This document shows positions 9,564-20,742 of a DNA stretch of 36,485 nucleotides, piece after piece (the stretch's first letter is position 1; each line of letters begins with the position of its first letter). The notes under the pieces are model-generated. The model did no database searches, was not told the origin of the DNA, and was given only the letters and a program-made list of their open reading frames with translations. Both the position numbers and the translations under genes were made by a program. The DNA is taken from assembly GCF_001908235.1 (NCBI RefSeq), contig NZ_LGHK01000131.1, positions 1 to 36,485 of the forward strand, read 5' to 3'. The stretch is from Bradyrhizobium sp. NAS96.2. GTDB taxonomy: Bacteria > Pseudomonadota > Alphaproteobacteria > Rhizobiales > Xanthobacteraceae.

Positions 9564-11481
9564 CGAACTCGCCATGTGGATCGAGGAGGCGCCCGCGACC
9601 GCTCCGTCGTCCAGCGATATTCAGGCCCTGCTGCGGGACGCGATTGGGGCGTACACCGACGGCCGAGGTGATGATGCCGAGCGGCGGGCTCGTGAAATCC
9701 TGGTCCAGCAGCCTGATCACCTTGCCGGTCTACAGATCCTGACCGCCGTGGCGGGGCAAACCGGCCGACTGCCGCTCGCGCTCCGCATCGCGCGGCACGC
9801 CGTATCATTGCATCCAAACCATGTTTCGCCTCACGTTCAATTGGCTAACCTGCTGCGCGAGGACGGCGATCTTGCCGGGGCAGCCGACGAGCTCGATCTC
9901 GCGCTGCAACTTCAGCCGGACAGCGCCGGGGCGCACAATGACCGTGGACTTGTCCTTCTGGCGGAGAGCCAATTCGAGCGAGCCATCGATTGCTTCGCCG
10001 AGGCCCTGCGGATCGATCCATCGTGCGGGCTAACACACTACAACATGGCGCTTGCATTGGAGGCGCTGGGTTCGCTTCCTGCCGCCATGGAACGGTATCA
10101 AGAAGCCGCGCGGTTGCGGCCAAATCTGGTGGAAGCGCACTACAAGCTCGGTCTGCTGCTCGAAGAGGAAGGCTACCGCAAGCGGGCCATCGAATGCCTT
10201 CGTGCCGCTGCTGCGCTCAGACCCGGCACGGCCTTTGCGCTGTTGTGCGAGGCCAGGATACTCGGTTTTGAGGGTGACGATCTGGCTTCGGAGGAGCTCG
10301 TCAGGCGCGCGATTTCGCTCGAGCCGCGCAAGAGCGATGCACATGCAATGCTGGGCACGATCCTGATGCAGCAGGGGCGCTTCGACGAAGCCTCCGCGTC
10401 ATTCGACCTGTCGAACGCGCTGAACACTCATGATGTACTAGGGCCTGTTGGCTTGGTTGAGGTGAAGCGCCTCTCGGATGCCGATCGGCCCTTGATCGGT
10501 CAGTTGGAGCGAAAGTTAGAAAATCCGGCGATCACCGGACACGAGGCGGCACTTGTCCATTTCGCGTTGGGCAAGGCCTATGACGATATCGGCGAATACG
10601 GTCACGCCATCGGACATTTCGACCAAGCGAATTCATTGAAAAAGCGCGTCAAGAACAAGTACTACAATCCCGCGGCGCACGCGGAGCTTGTCGACCGGCT
10701 GATCCGGCGTTTCACGCCACAATTCTTTGCCCGCAACAAGGACGCCGCGCATGCGTGGGACGCGCCGGTGCTGATCGTCGGAATGCCGCGTTCCGGCACG
10801 ACGTTGGTCGAGCAGGTGCTCTCAAGCCATCCCGACGTTGCGGCGGGTGGCGAGCTGGCCTTCTGGCCTGATCATGCCCCGGAATTCGGAGTGGACCGTG
10901 AGGCGAGGATCGATCCGGCCTGGATCCGGGAGACGCAAGCAGCCTATCAGACGAGGCTGAAGCAGATCTCTCCTACCGCGCGCAGGATCACCGACAAGCT
11001 GCCGCAGAACTTCCACAACATCGGACTGCTGTATGCAACATTCCCCGGGGCGCGCGTCATCCATTGTCGCCGCGATCCGATCGATACCTGCCTTTCGGTC
11101 TACTTCAACAACTTTGCGAATGGCATGGACTTTTCGTTCGATCGGCAATGGATCGTCGACTATTACCGGCAATACGCTCGGCTGACCGAACACTGGCGTA
11201 ACGTGCTGCCGCCGACATTCCTGCTTGAAATCAGCTATGAAGATGTGGTCGCGGCTCCCGAACCTTTCATACGACGGATCATCGATTTTTGCGGCCTGCA
11301 ATGGGACGACGCCTGTCTGCGGCCGGAGCAAAACCAGCGGGTGATCAAGACCGCAAGCGTGTGGCAGGCGCGGCAGCCGATCTATCGGACCTCCGTCTCG
11401 CGCTGGCAACGTTATGAACCCTGGCTCGGGGTATTCAGCAATCTGCCGCGACAAGCGAACCTCAAAATGGGTGCCTCGTGA
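9556..11481 (+). CDS. TPR-repeat sulfotransferase fusion (second copy)
   Basis: 641 residues, overlapping the end of the first sulfotransferase gene by 8 bases. TPR repeats fill about residues 30-300 (QLANLLREDGDLAGAADELD, YNMALALEALG, YKLGLLLEEEG). The C-terminal sulfotransferase domain has GMPRSGTT (409-416) and RRDPIDTCLSVY (505-516), so both PAPS-binding motifs are intact. The two copies share layout and motifs but are clearly diverged, more like an old duplication or two acceptor specificities than a recent copy. Both end in the family's usual VWQARQPIY.(T/S)SV.RW..YE segment near the C-terminus. Cytoplasmic location is inferred from the lack of a signal peptide. Confidence 0.9.
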   Translation: MNNELAMWIEEAPATAPSSSDIQALLRDAIGAYTDGRGDDAERRAREILVQQPDHLAGLQILTAVAGQTGRLPLALRIARHAVSLHPNHVSPHVQLANLLREDGDLAGAADELDLALQLQPDSAGAHNDRGLVLLAESQFERAIDCFAEALRIDPSCGLTHYNMALALEALGSLPAAMERYQEAARLRPNLVEAHYKLGLLLEEEGYRKRAIECLRAAAALRPGTAFALLCEARILGFEGDDLASEELVRRAISLEPRKSDAHAMLGTILMQQGRFDEASASFDLSNALNTHDVLGPVGLVEVKRLSDADRPLIGQLERKLENPAITGHEAALVHFALGKAYDDIGEYGHAIGHFDQANSLKKRVKNKYYNPAAHAELVDRLIRRFTPQFFARNKDAAHAWDAPVLIVGMPRSGTTLVEQVLSSHPDVAAGGELAFWPDHAPEFGVDREARIDPAWIRETQAAYQTRLKQISPTARRITDKLPQNFHNIGLLYATFPGARVIHCRRDPIDTCLSVYFNNFANGMDFSFDRQWIVDYYRQYARLTEHWRNVLPPTFLLEISYEDVVAAPEPFIRRIIDFCGLQWDDACLRPEQNQRVIKTASVWQARQPIYRTSVSRWQRYEPWLGVFSNLPRQANLKMGAS

Positions 11482-11536
11482 AGCGGGGCGCCGATCCGCA
11501 TCCGGCAGCAGTTCGGTATCGTTCGAGAGGAACAAG

Positions 11537-12307
11537 ATGCGCAAGATATTGATCATGGGGTTACCTGGCGCGGGAAAGACCACACTGGCAAAGGCCCTTG
11601 CGCCGCTCATCAATGCGGTCGTGTTCAACGCGGACGCAGTACGAGAGAATCTGTCACGCGATCTCGGCTTCAGTCACGAAGACCGTGTCGAGCACGCCAG
11701 GCGGATGGGATGGATGTGTGATCGCGTCGTCGAGGCCGGCGGTACCGTGATTGCCGATTTCGTCTGCCCGACGGATGAGACGCGAGCGGCCTTTGGCAAG
11801 GCATTTATCATCTGGGTCGATCGCATCGATGCAGGGCGCTTTGAAGATACCAACCGCATGTTCGTCCTTCCCGACAATTTCGATCTCCGCGTGAATGGAA
11901 ATGGAACCCCGCAATTCTGGGCAGAGAAGGTGCTTGCCAGATTGCGTCCGCCATTCGATCCACGCAAGCCGACCGCACTCTTCGTCGGGCGCTACCAACC
12001 GTTTCACGCAGGCCACCGCCGGCTGATAGAGGAAGGCATCCGGCGGGTTGGGCAGGTGTGCGTGGCTGTACGCGACACACACGGAACCGACGAGAAGAAT
12101 CCGTTCTCGTTTTCTGAGATCAGGCAACGCATCGAAACAGGCCTTGCGGATCATGTCGGCCGCTTCGTCGTCGTCGCGCTGCCGAACATCACCAACGTGT
12201 TTTACGGGCGCGACGTCGGCTATGTGGTGGAGAAGCTGGTGTTGGATGAGGGCACGGAAGCGATCTCGGCGAGTGAAGTGCGGCGCTTGATGAGCTGCGC
12301 TCGATAA
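11537..12307 (+). CDS. APS-kinase-like / HxGH nucleotidyltransferase fusion protein
   Basis: 256 residues from ATG 11537, with GAGAGGA just upstream. The frame is open from 11414, but that extension overlaps the previous gene. Residues 1-135 resemble adenylylsulfate kinase: Walker A GLPGAGKTT (8-16), NADAVR (31-36) in place of DGDNVR, RDLGFSHEDRVEHARRMG (41-58) very like CysC, and ADFVCPTDETR in place of the FISPFR element. Residues of about 145-256 are a nucleotidyltransferase domain with GRYQPFHAGH (151-160) and ISASEVR (243-249), closer to NadM-type adenylyltransferases than to canonical ATP sulfurylase. Last in the operon after two PAPS-using enzymes, it probably helps make PAPS; whether the second domain activates sulfate is unknown. 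An annotation as a NadR-like protein is the main alternative. Confidence 0.82.
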   Translation: MRKILIMGLPGAGKTTLAKALAPLINAVVFNADAVRENLSRDLGFSHEDRVEHARRMGWMCDRVVEAGGTVIADFVCPTDETRAAFGKAFIIWVDRIDAGRFEDTNRMFVLPDNFDLRVNGNGTPQFWAEKVLARLRPPFDPRKPTALFVGRYQPFHAGHRRLIEEGIRRVGQVCVAVRDTHGTDEKNPFSFSEIRQRIETGLADHVGRFVVVALPNITNVFYGRDVGYVVEKLVLDEGTEAISASEVRRLMSCAR

Positions 12308-12342
12308 CGAGCGTGGCGAACCATCAAAGCGCCGCTTAACTC

Positions 12343-13275
12343 CTACTTCAGCATCGCCGCGACGTTGTCCTTTGTCACGACGTCGAGACCGGTATGGATG
12401 ATCTCCGGCACCTTCTGGCCCTTCTTGATGGCAAGCAGCGTATCCATCGCCTTTTCGCCCATCTCGAACGGACGCTGGCCGATCAGCGCATTGGCGTAGC
12501 CCTCGTTCAGCAGCTCGAGCTGCATCTTGAGGGTATCGGCCACCACGAGCGTGAACTTGCCGGCGTCGATGTCCTTCTTGCTCTTGCTGGCGAACGCCTT
12601 GAAGCCTTCCGGCGCGAACATCGGCCAGCCGCCGACCGGGATGATCGCCGCGAGGTCGGGCGTCGCGGTGCGCAGATCGGTCATCTGCTGGACGCCGAGC
12701 GCGGGGTCGTCGTTGCAGAAGGTCGGCGAGCCCCCGACTTCGGTCCACTTCGAGCCCTTGAGCGCCTGGCGGACGCCGTCGACGCGCTCAGCGAGGTTCT
12801 CCGCACCCGGCCCGCCGGAGATCATCGCGTATTTGCCGCCATCGGGCCGGAGCTTCAGCAATTGCTTGCCGAGCGCGGTGCCGAACTCCTTGTTGTCGGT
12901 GCCGATATAGGCAATCCGCTTCGAGCCAGGTGCATCGGCGTCGAACGTGATGACGGCGATGCCGGCGGCGGTTGCCGCCTCGATCGACTTGGTCATCGCG
13001 GCAACGTCGGCGACCGAGATGGCGAGGCCGTCCACCTTCTGGGTGATGAAATCCTGGATGATCTGCGCTTGCGTCGCCGGCTCGTGCTCGACGGGACCCT
13101 TGTAGATGCATTCGATGTTGCCGAGCTCCTTGGCTCGCTTCTGACAACCGTCGCGCGCGAAGTCGAAGAACGGATTGTTCATCGCTTTGGGCACGATCAC
13201 GAATTTGTAGCTCTGCGCAAAGCCTGGCGTCGCCATCATGGCGAGTACCGCGGCGGCAAGAAGTGCCTTTCTCAT
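12343..13275 (-). CDS. Sugar ABC transporter periplasmic binding protein (RbsB/FrcB-like)
   Basis: 310 residues from the ATG at 13275, preceded by GGAGGG; a longer frame reaches 13305 but lacks a better site. Signal peptide about 1-21 (cleavage near GFAQ). The mature part is a Peripla_BP_4 type-I periplasmic fold: KAMNNPFFDFARDGCQKRAKEL, then IIQDFITQKVDGLAISVAD, FDADAPGSKRIAYIGTDN and PVGGWPMFAPEGFKAF. It binds a sugar for the permease and ATPase encoded just upstream in the same operon. The ligand cannot be read from sequence; the operon layout recalls the rhizobial fructose/mannose/ribose system FrcBCA. Last gene of the minus-strand operon, 94 bases after the permease gene, and convergent with the sulfotransferase operon. 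Confidence 0.9.
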   Translation of the reverse strand: MRKALLAAAVLAMMATPGFAQSYKFVIVPKAMNNPFFDFARDGCQKRAKELGNIECIYKGPVEHEPATQAQIIQDFITQKVDGLAISVADVAAMTKSIEAATAAGIAVITFDADAPGSKRIAYIGTDNKEFGTALGKQLLKLRPDGGKYAMISGGPGAENLAERVDGVRQALKGSKWTEVGGSPTFCNDDPALGVQQMTDLRTATPDLAAIIPVGGWPMFAPEGFKAFASKSKKDIDAGKFTLVVADTLKMQLELLNEGYANALIGQRPFEMGEKAMDTLLAIKKGQKVPEIIHTGLDVVTKDNVAAMLK

Positions 13276-13369
13276 TGTTTCCCTCCGCATTCTTATTGTG
13301 CCCATCCCTTCAGGTGTCGGCTCCGGGAGGCGGACAGGCGGACATTGACGATCCTCCAGGATGAACTTG

Positions 13370-14451
13370 TCAGGCCATGCGCGAGCGGAGACGATCGACC
13401 AGCACCGCTGCGATGATGATCACGCCCACCAGGGTCTGCTGCCAATACGAGTTGACCTGCGCGAGCACGAGGCCGTTGCGGATCACCTCCAGCAGCACGC
13501 AGCCGACGATGGCCCCGAGCGGGCCGCCGGCGCCGCCGGCAAGATTGGCGCCGCCGATCACGGCTGCCGCGATGACGTTGAGTTCGTAGGAGGTCGCCAT
13601 GTTGGCCGGCGCGGATCCCAGCCAACCACAAACGATGATCCCCTGCAGACCGGCCGCGAGCGCGCAGATCACGTAGACCTCGATCTTGACGCGCACCACC
13701 GAAATCCCGGTCAACGCCGCCGCCTTCTCGTTGCCGCCGAGGGCAAAGACGTGGCGGCCGAAGCTGGTGTGATGCAGCACGACCGCCATCGCCGCCGCGA
13801 GCACCATGAGATAGATGAACGGCGCGGGCATGCCGAACACGACGCCCGATGTCAGCTTGTAGAAGGAATCGGCGTCGGGCCCGCTGGGAAAGCTGCCGCG
13901 GCCGTTGGAGACGACGTAGCCGAGGCCGCGCACGATCGACAGCATGCCGAGCGTGGTGACGAAGGGCGATAGCCCGAGCACTGCGATGCAGAAGCCGTTG
14001 ACGAGGCCGACCACCAGCGCGACGCCGAGCCCCGCCAGGATCGAGATCAGCAGGATCAGCCCGGGCATGTTGGCGATCACGGTCTTGCCGTCGTCCGCCA
14101 GATGCACGAACCACTCCGCGCCAGGCATGCCCGGCGTCGAGATGGACGTCATGACCATCGAGGTGATCATCGCGGAGAAGCACATCACCGAGCCGACCGA
14201 GAGATCGATGCCTCCCGTGATGATGACGAAGGTCACGCCGAGCGTGGCGATGGCGATGAAGGAGAAATTCTTCGCCACATTCTGTAGATTGCCCTGGGTG
14301 AGGAAATAGGGGCTGGCGAAGTTCATCACCACGAACAGCGCCACCAGCGCCAGAAGGACGTAGCCGGTCTGCGAGGCGAAGAAGCCGCTTCGCCACCATT
14401 TGGCCTTGCCGACATTGGTGAAGGTGAGGGGAGATTCCAGGGGCGTGGCCA

Positions 14452-14452
<1 letters not shown>
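13370..14452 (-). CDS. Sugar ABC transporter permease (RbsC/FrcC-like)
   Basis: 360 residues, an integral membrane permease of the BPD_transp_2 family. About nine to ten hydrophobic segments are visible. The family motif GGIDLSVGS follows the second or third helix, and GGANLAGGAGGPLGAIVGC near residue 300 corresponds to the conserved EAA-like cytoplasmic loop region that contacts the ATPase. The ATG at 14452 shares its A with the TGA of the ATPase gene (TGATG), indicating translational coupling; a GTG at 14455 is an alternative. An insert around residues 100-125 (the TPGMPGAEWFVHLADDGKT region) enlarges a periplasmic loop. Confidence 0.92.
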
Positions 14453-15216
<764 letters not shown>

Positions 15217-15256
15217 GGCTGGTCTCGCTTCGGCATGCTGGCAAACCACCTCCGGC

Positions 15257-16609
15257 TCAGAAGTGCACCAGTGTGCGCAGACCAAGCACCCAGGCGTTCT
15301 CGGTCTTGATGCCGGCGGCGTTGTAGCCGCGTCCGCCAGGATTGATCACATACTGGGCGTCGAACTTGAGGTTCATCCAGCCGGTCGCCTGCCAGCCGTA
15401 CCAGGCCTCGATCGGAACTTCGTTGCCACCGGCATTGGGCGTGAGGGCCGCCGAGTTCACGTGGGTCGTACCTACCGCAAAGCCGACTTCGTCTTCCGGA
15501 CGCCAGGAGAAGGTGCCGGTGTGCCTGAAGCCCAGCGCGACCTGGTAGTCCTGGTACGACGTCCGGTGATCGGCGACAGTCGTGTTGAGGAACATGTACC
15601 AACCCTGCGCCTTTGCACCCTCAACGGTCAGCCGTTGCAGGATCGACTCATAAACGCCATAGCGGCCGCGTTGATCTCCCAGATTTTGGCCCGGAACACC
15701 ATCGACGCCCGGGATAGCTGCAATGATACCCGGCAGGCCGCCGTCAATCGTCGACGCGCTGTCATACCAGCCGCCGAATCTCCAGGTCCCGTTCAGGGGA
15801 CCGCTCGGCGCCCAGACCACCTCGACCGGCACCAGCACGCCGGAGGCCCGGCTCGAGCCGGGGACGCCCGGCAGGAAGTAGGTCGCGGAATCCGACGTCG
15901 TCAGATAATTCGGATTGGCGTCGTAGACGCCGACCGACAGCTGCCATTCCTTGGTGAAGTTGTAGTGCGCCACACCGGCCCATTGGCTCACCGGCCAATT
16001 GTAGATGTAGCCACCCTGGATGTTGCCGGGTTGACCGCCGCAGAAGGTCAGGTTGATGAACTCGCACAGGCCGAAGAAGAAGTCGGAGCCGACCGGCAGA
16101 CGGCCGCCCTTGAGTTCGAGGCGATCATCGAACAGCTTTTGCGAATAGTAGAGTTCGGTCAGCCGCAGGATGCTGCCGCGGCCGAATACTTCGTTGGTCA
16201 GCTGCAGGGCCGGAATGCCCGCCTCGTCATTCAGGTTGCGGCCGAAGCGGTCGACCAGCGTGAGGCCGACGGTGCCGCCCTGGATGCCGGCGAGCTTCGC
16301 CATGTCGAACTTGGCCTGGAAGAACAGCTGTCCGGCCTGGGTCGCGGTGTTCCTGTTGCCGCCCGACAAATTGCCAACCGCTTCGTCACCCAGCGTCAGG
16401 GCCAGCGAGATGCCCCGCTCCTTGAGCTGCGTTCGGCCGAGATCGCCGAACAGATACGGCCTTGTCCAGAAATCATCGGTCTCCGTGTAAGGCACAGGCG
16501 GAGCCTTCGTGAGCAGATCGGCCGCATGCGCGCCGCCGCCGCCGAATAGAGATAATAGGGCGATCCCCAATCCGCACGCCCCCGCGGTGCCTACAGATCT
16601 AAGTGACAT
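15257..16609 (-). CDS. OprB-family carbohydrate-selective porin
   Basis: 450 residues from ATG 16609, preceded by GGGAG at a good distance; the frame extends to 16666 without support. Signal peptide about 1-30 with AHAA at the cleavage site. The body is a beta-barrel with alternating polar and aromatic strands and a terminal Phe (LRTLVHF), as expected for outer-membrane insertion. Recognisable OprB features are LFGDLGRTQLKERGI near the N-terminus, FDMAKLAGIQGGTV, and RLTELYYSQKLFDDRLELKGGRLPVGSDF. First gene of the FrcBCA-like operon, 40 bases before the ATPase gene, so it probably passes the transported sugar into the periplasm. Confidence 0.92.
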   Translation of the reverse strand: MSLRSVGTAGACGLGIALLSLFGGGGAHAADLLTKAPPVPYTETDDFWTRPYLFGDLGRTQLKERGISLALTLGDEAVGNLSGGNRNTATQAGQLFFQAKFDMAKLAGIQGGTVGLTLVDRFGRNLNDEAGIPALQLTNEVFGRGSILRLTELYYSQKLFDDRLELKGGRLPVGSDFFFGLCEFINLTFCGGQPGNIQGGYIYNWPVSQWAGVAHYNFTKEWQLSVGVYDANPNYLTTSDSATYFLPGVPGSSRASGVLVPVEVVWAPSGPLNGTWRFGGWYDSASTIDGGLPGIIAAIPGVDGVPGQNLGDQRGRYGVYESILQRLTVEGAKAQGWYMFLNTTVADHRTSYQDYQVALGFRHTGTFSWRPEDEVGFAVGTTHVNSAALTPNAGGNEVPIEAWYGWQATGWMNLKFDAQYVINPGGRGYNAAGIKTENAWVLGLRTLVHF

Positions 16610-16923
16610 TTTCTTGCACTCCCAGCGTCCCCGGCTTTGTCCATTTTGCTTCACGTTCCCGCCCAAAGCCCTTCAGCACGGAACGCGCCCCTTTTCAGTG
16701 CACTCATCCTTCAACTTGAGATAGAAACCACGTGCGCACCAAAGCCTTTCAAGACGGTGGTGAGGGTCTGTCCGTCGCCCGGCCGGGTCCGGCCTGCAGC
16801 GCGAATGCGGACGCCAGCGTCGTGTGCTTCATCGGTGCTGCGCATCGAACTCCTCCCCATGGTCTTCTATTCAAGTCGCCGCGACCCTATTCCCGGCCAC
16901 GGTTCATCCTTATCGAGTGGTGG
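16610..16923. other. Intergenic region between the two sugar ABC operons
   Basis: 314 bases with no credible gene; open frames here do not look coding. It probably holds the promoter of the porin-led operon. A hairpin, GGCCGG/CCGGCC with a 2-base loop, lies at 16781-16794, but no T-run follows on the minus strand, so I do not call it a terminator. No clear operator was seen. Confidence 0.4.
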
Positions 16924-17981
16924 TTATGCCTGATCGCCCGTCGTCGTCGGCAACGCGGCCGCGCCGTGCGGGGGCCCGTTCTGCAGACGAGTGTTTTCCT
17001 TCGATTTCGGTGTCGTGCGGGCGAGGCCGGCCAGCGCGGCCTTGCGCCGCCGCCGGGCCTGCAATTGCTGATCCGCCAGCACGCCGATCAGAATCACGGT
17101 GCCCATCACCGCGAAGTTCAGCGAATTCGGAATGCCGAGGATGTTCACGAGGTTCTGCAGCACCTGCAGCAAGGCCGTCCCCAGCACGATACCAAGGATG
17201 GAGCCTTCGCCGCCGCGCAGGCTGCAGCCGCCGAGCACGGCAGCTGCAATCGCATAGAGCTCGTAGAAATTGCCGAAGGAACTCGGAGAGACCGAGTTGG
17301 TATAGAAGACGAACAGCACGGTCGAAACGCCGGCGAGGCCGCCGCTGATGACATAGGCGGTCGCGATCACGAGGTTGGTCCTGATGCCGGAGAAACGCGC
17401 CGCTTCCTCGTTCTTGCCGACGGCATAGAGCCAGCGCCCGTAGACGGAGCGATGCAGCAGCACGCCGAGGATCACCGCCAGGATGATCAGGAAGATGAAA
17501 GTGTTCGGAATGCCCGCGACATTGCCGGAGGCGATGTTGCCCAGCGTGCTGGCCTCGTCGCCGTAGCCGAAGCCGCGCGTCGAATCGCTGGTGTAGTAGC
17601 GTGCGGCGCCGCGATAGATCAAAAGCCCGCACAGCGTCACGATGAAGGGTTGCATCTTCAGCCGGGTGATCAGGAAGCCCTGGATGCCGCCCAGCGCCAG
17701 CCCGCCCATCAGGACCAGCAGCAGTGCGAACGGCCAGGGCACCTGATACGTCGTCAGCAGGTCGATGAAGACGACGCCAAGCAGCGCGAACATCGAGCCG
17801 AGCGAAAGATCGATGCCTCCGGTGATGATGACGAGCCCTTCGCCCAGCGCGAACACACCGAACAGGCCGATCAAATTGGCCATGTTCAGCAGGTTCACGA
17901 ACGACAGGAAGGCCGGGTTGATCGCGCCGGTGATGGCGGAGATCACCGCCAGCAGCAAGAACAGGCCGAGTTCCTTCTTCA

Positions 17982-17985
<4 letters not shown>
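16924..17985 (-). CDS. Sugar ABC transporter permease (RbsC-like)
   Basis: 353 residues, BPD_transp_2 family, with about eight to ten transmembrane helices and the motif GGIDLSLGSMFALLG. The conserved cytoplasmic loop appears as LGGCSLRGGEGSILGIVLG. The first ATG (17985) overlaps the ATPase stop by 4 bases (ATGA), so translation is coupled. The last 45 residues are an unusual hydrophilic tail rich in Arg, Lys, Thr and Pro (QLQARRRRKAALAGL onward) not expected in this family; it could be a real extension or the product of a lost stop codon. Works with the two-domain ATPase and binding protein encoded upstream in the same operon. Confidence 0.92.
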
Positions 17986-19508
<1,523 letters not shown>

Positions 19509-19571
19509 TCGGCATGTCCTCCTGCACACCGCCCGGCGGCCGTGGCGGCCGGGCGGTGACGCCGACTGAAG

Positions 19572-20537
19572 TTACTTCTTCAGCAGGTCCTTCAGATTCG
19601 CGGCGAACTCCGCGACGTTTGCCTTGCTGATCACCTTGGTCGGCACGATCAGCTTGCTGTCCTTCGGGATCCAGGACTTGTCGCCGTTCAGCGTCTTGAT
19701 GATGTTGGTGGCGGAGAGATAGCCGAACTCGTACGGCTGCTGCACGACGGTGGATTCGATCGTGCCGTCGGAGATGCCCCGCAGCGTGCGCTGATCCTCG
19801 TCGAAGCCGACGATCTTCACCTTGCCGGCCTTGCCCGCGGCCTTCACCGCGTCATAGATCAGCGGCGTCTCGTAGCTCCACAGGCCGGACAGCAGCGCGA
19901 TGTCGGGATATTTGACGAGCACGTTCTCCATGTTCGCCTTGGCCTTGGCGAAGTCCACCTGGTCGGTGAACACGTCGACCAGCTCGACCTTGGTGCCGGC
20001 GATCGATTCCTTGATGCCCTGCACCCGCTCGCGGGCGTTGTCGGCGTCCATCGTTCCGACGAACAGCGCGATCTTGCCGCCGTTCGGCAGCGCCTTCTTG
20101 ATCTCCTCGCCGGCCTGCCGCCCGGCGGCGACGTTGTCGGTGCCGATATAGGCGAGGCGATTGCTCTGCGGCGCGTCGCTGTCCGTCGTGATCAGCACGG
20201 TCTTGGCTGCAACCTTGTTGAGTTCTTCGGTCGCATGCGGCGCATCGTCGACCGAGATCGAGATACCGGCGACGCCGCGCACCAGCAGGTCGTCCAGCTC
20301 GCGCCGCTGACCGGCCGCGGTGCCTTCGTTGGTGACGATCAGCTCGATATTGTAGTCTGGGTGCTCTTTCTGCGCCTTCTCAAGCCCGCGGCCCGCGATG
20401 GTCCAGAAGTCGGCCGCGACGTTGGTCACCAGCGCGATGGTCTTTTTTTGCTGTGCCTGTGCTATCCCCGTGGTCATCGCGAGCGCAGCTGCGCCCGCCA
20501 GCAACGGCACGATCAATCTTCTCATTGAGTCATTCAT
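19572..20537 (-). CDS. Sugar ABC transporter periplasmic binding protein (RbsB-like)
   Basis: 321 residues from ATG 20537, with AGGGAGG upstream; the GTG at 20543 overlaps that site and is less likely. Signal peptide ends near IAQAQ. Type-I periplasmic binding fold (Peripla_BP_4): VTNVAADFWTIAGRGLEKAQ, DDLLVRGVAGISISVDD, DSDAPQSNRLAYIGTDN and VGFDEDQRTLRGISDG. First gene of the RbsBAC-like operon, divergent from the ROK regulator. Shares family and hinge motifs with the binding protein at 12343-13275 but is too different to be a recent duplicate, so the two transporters probably take different sugars. Confidence 0.92.
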   Translation of the reverse strand: MNDSMRRLIVPLLAGAAALAMTTGIAQAQQKKTIALVTNVAADFWTIAGRGLEKAQKEHPDYNIELIVTNEGTAAGQRRELDDLLVRGVAGISISVDDAPHATEELNKVAAKTVLITTDSDAPQSNRLAYIGTDNVAAGRQAGEEIKKALPNGGKIALFVGTMDADNARERVQGIKESIAGTKVELVDVFTDQVDFAKAKANMENVLVKYPDIALLSGLWSYETPLIYDAVKAAGKAGKVKIVGFDEDQRTLRGISDGTIESTVVQQPYEFGYLSATNIIKTLNGDKSWIPKDSKLIVPTKVISKANVAEFAANLKDLLKK

Positions 20538-20596
20538 ATGCACCTCCCTGTCGATACCCCACGCGAGGGGATTTCACGCTCGGCGCTTTTCACGCC

Positions 20597-20626
20597 TTAT
20601 TTTATTCACGTAACTAATAAATTAGC
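20597..20626. promoter_or_regulatory. Candidate operator between the RbsBAC-like operon and the ROK gene
   Basis: The divergent 205-base intergenic region has an AT-rich patch, out of character for this GC-rich window. CTAAT (20614-20618) and ATTAG (20621-20625) form an inverted repeat, with AT-rich flanks (TTATTTTATT just before). ROK-type repressors commonly bind AT-rich palindromes in divergent promoters. Binding by the adjacent ROK protein is inferred from position only. Confidence 0.35.
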
Positions 20627-20742
20627 GCGACAAAAAGTCCAGTCAAGGATGTTCGAGTCCGGATGTTCAAGCAAAAATAGTAAGGCGGTGATGTATTTCG
20701 GTCGCAATCGACGCTTTTTGGCCAATATCTGAGGCGTATCCG

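Noticed and set aside
11414..11536. N-terminal extension of the APS-kinase-like protein
   Set aside because: It overlaps the second sulfotransferase gene, and the kinase fold begins at once after ATG 11537 (MRKILIMGLPG).
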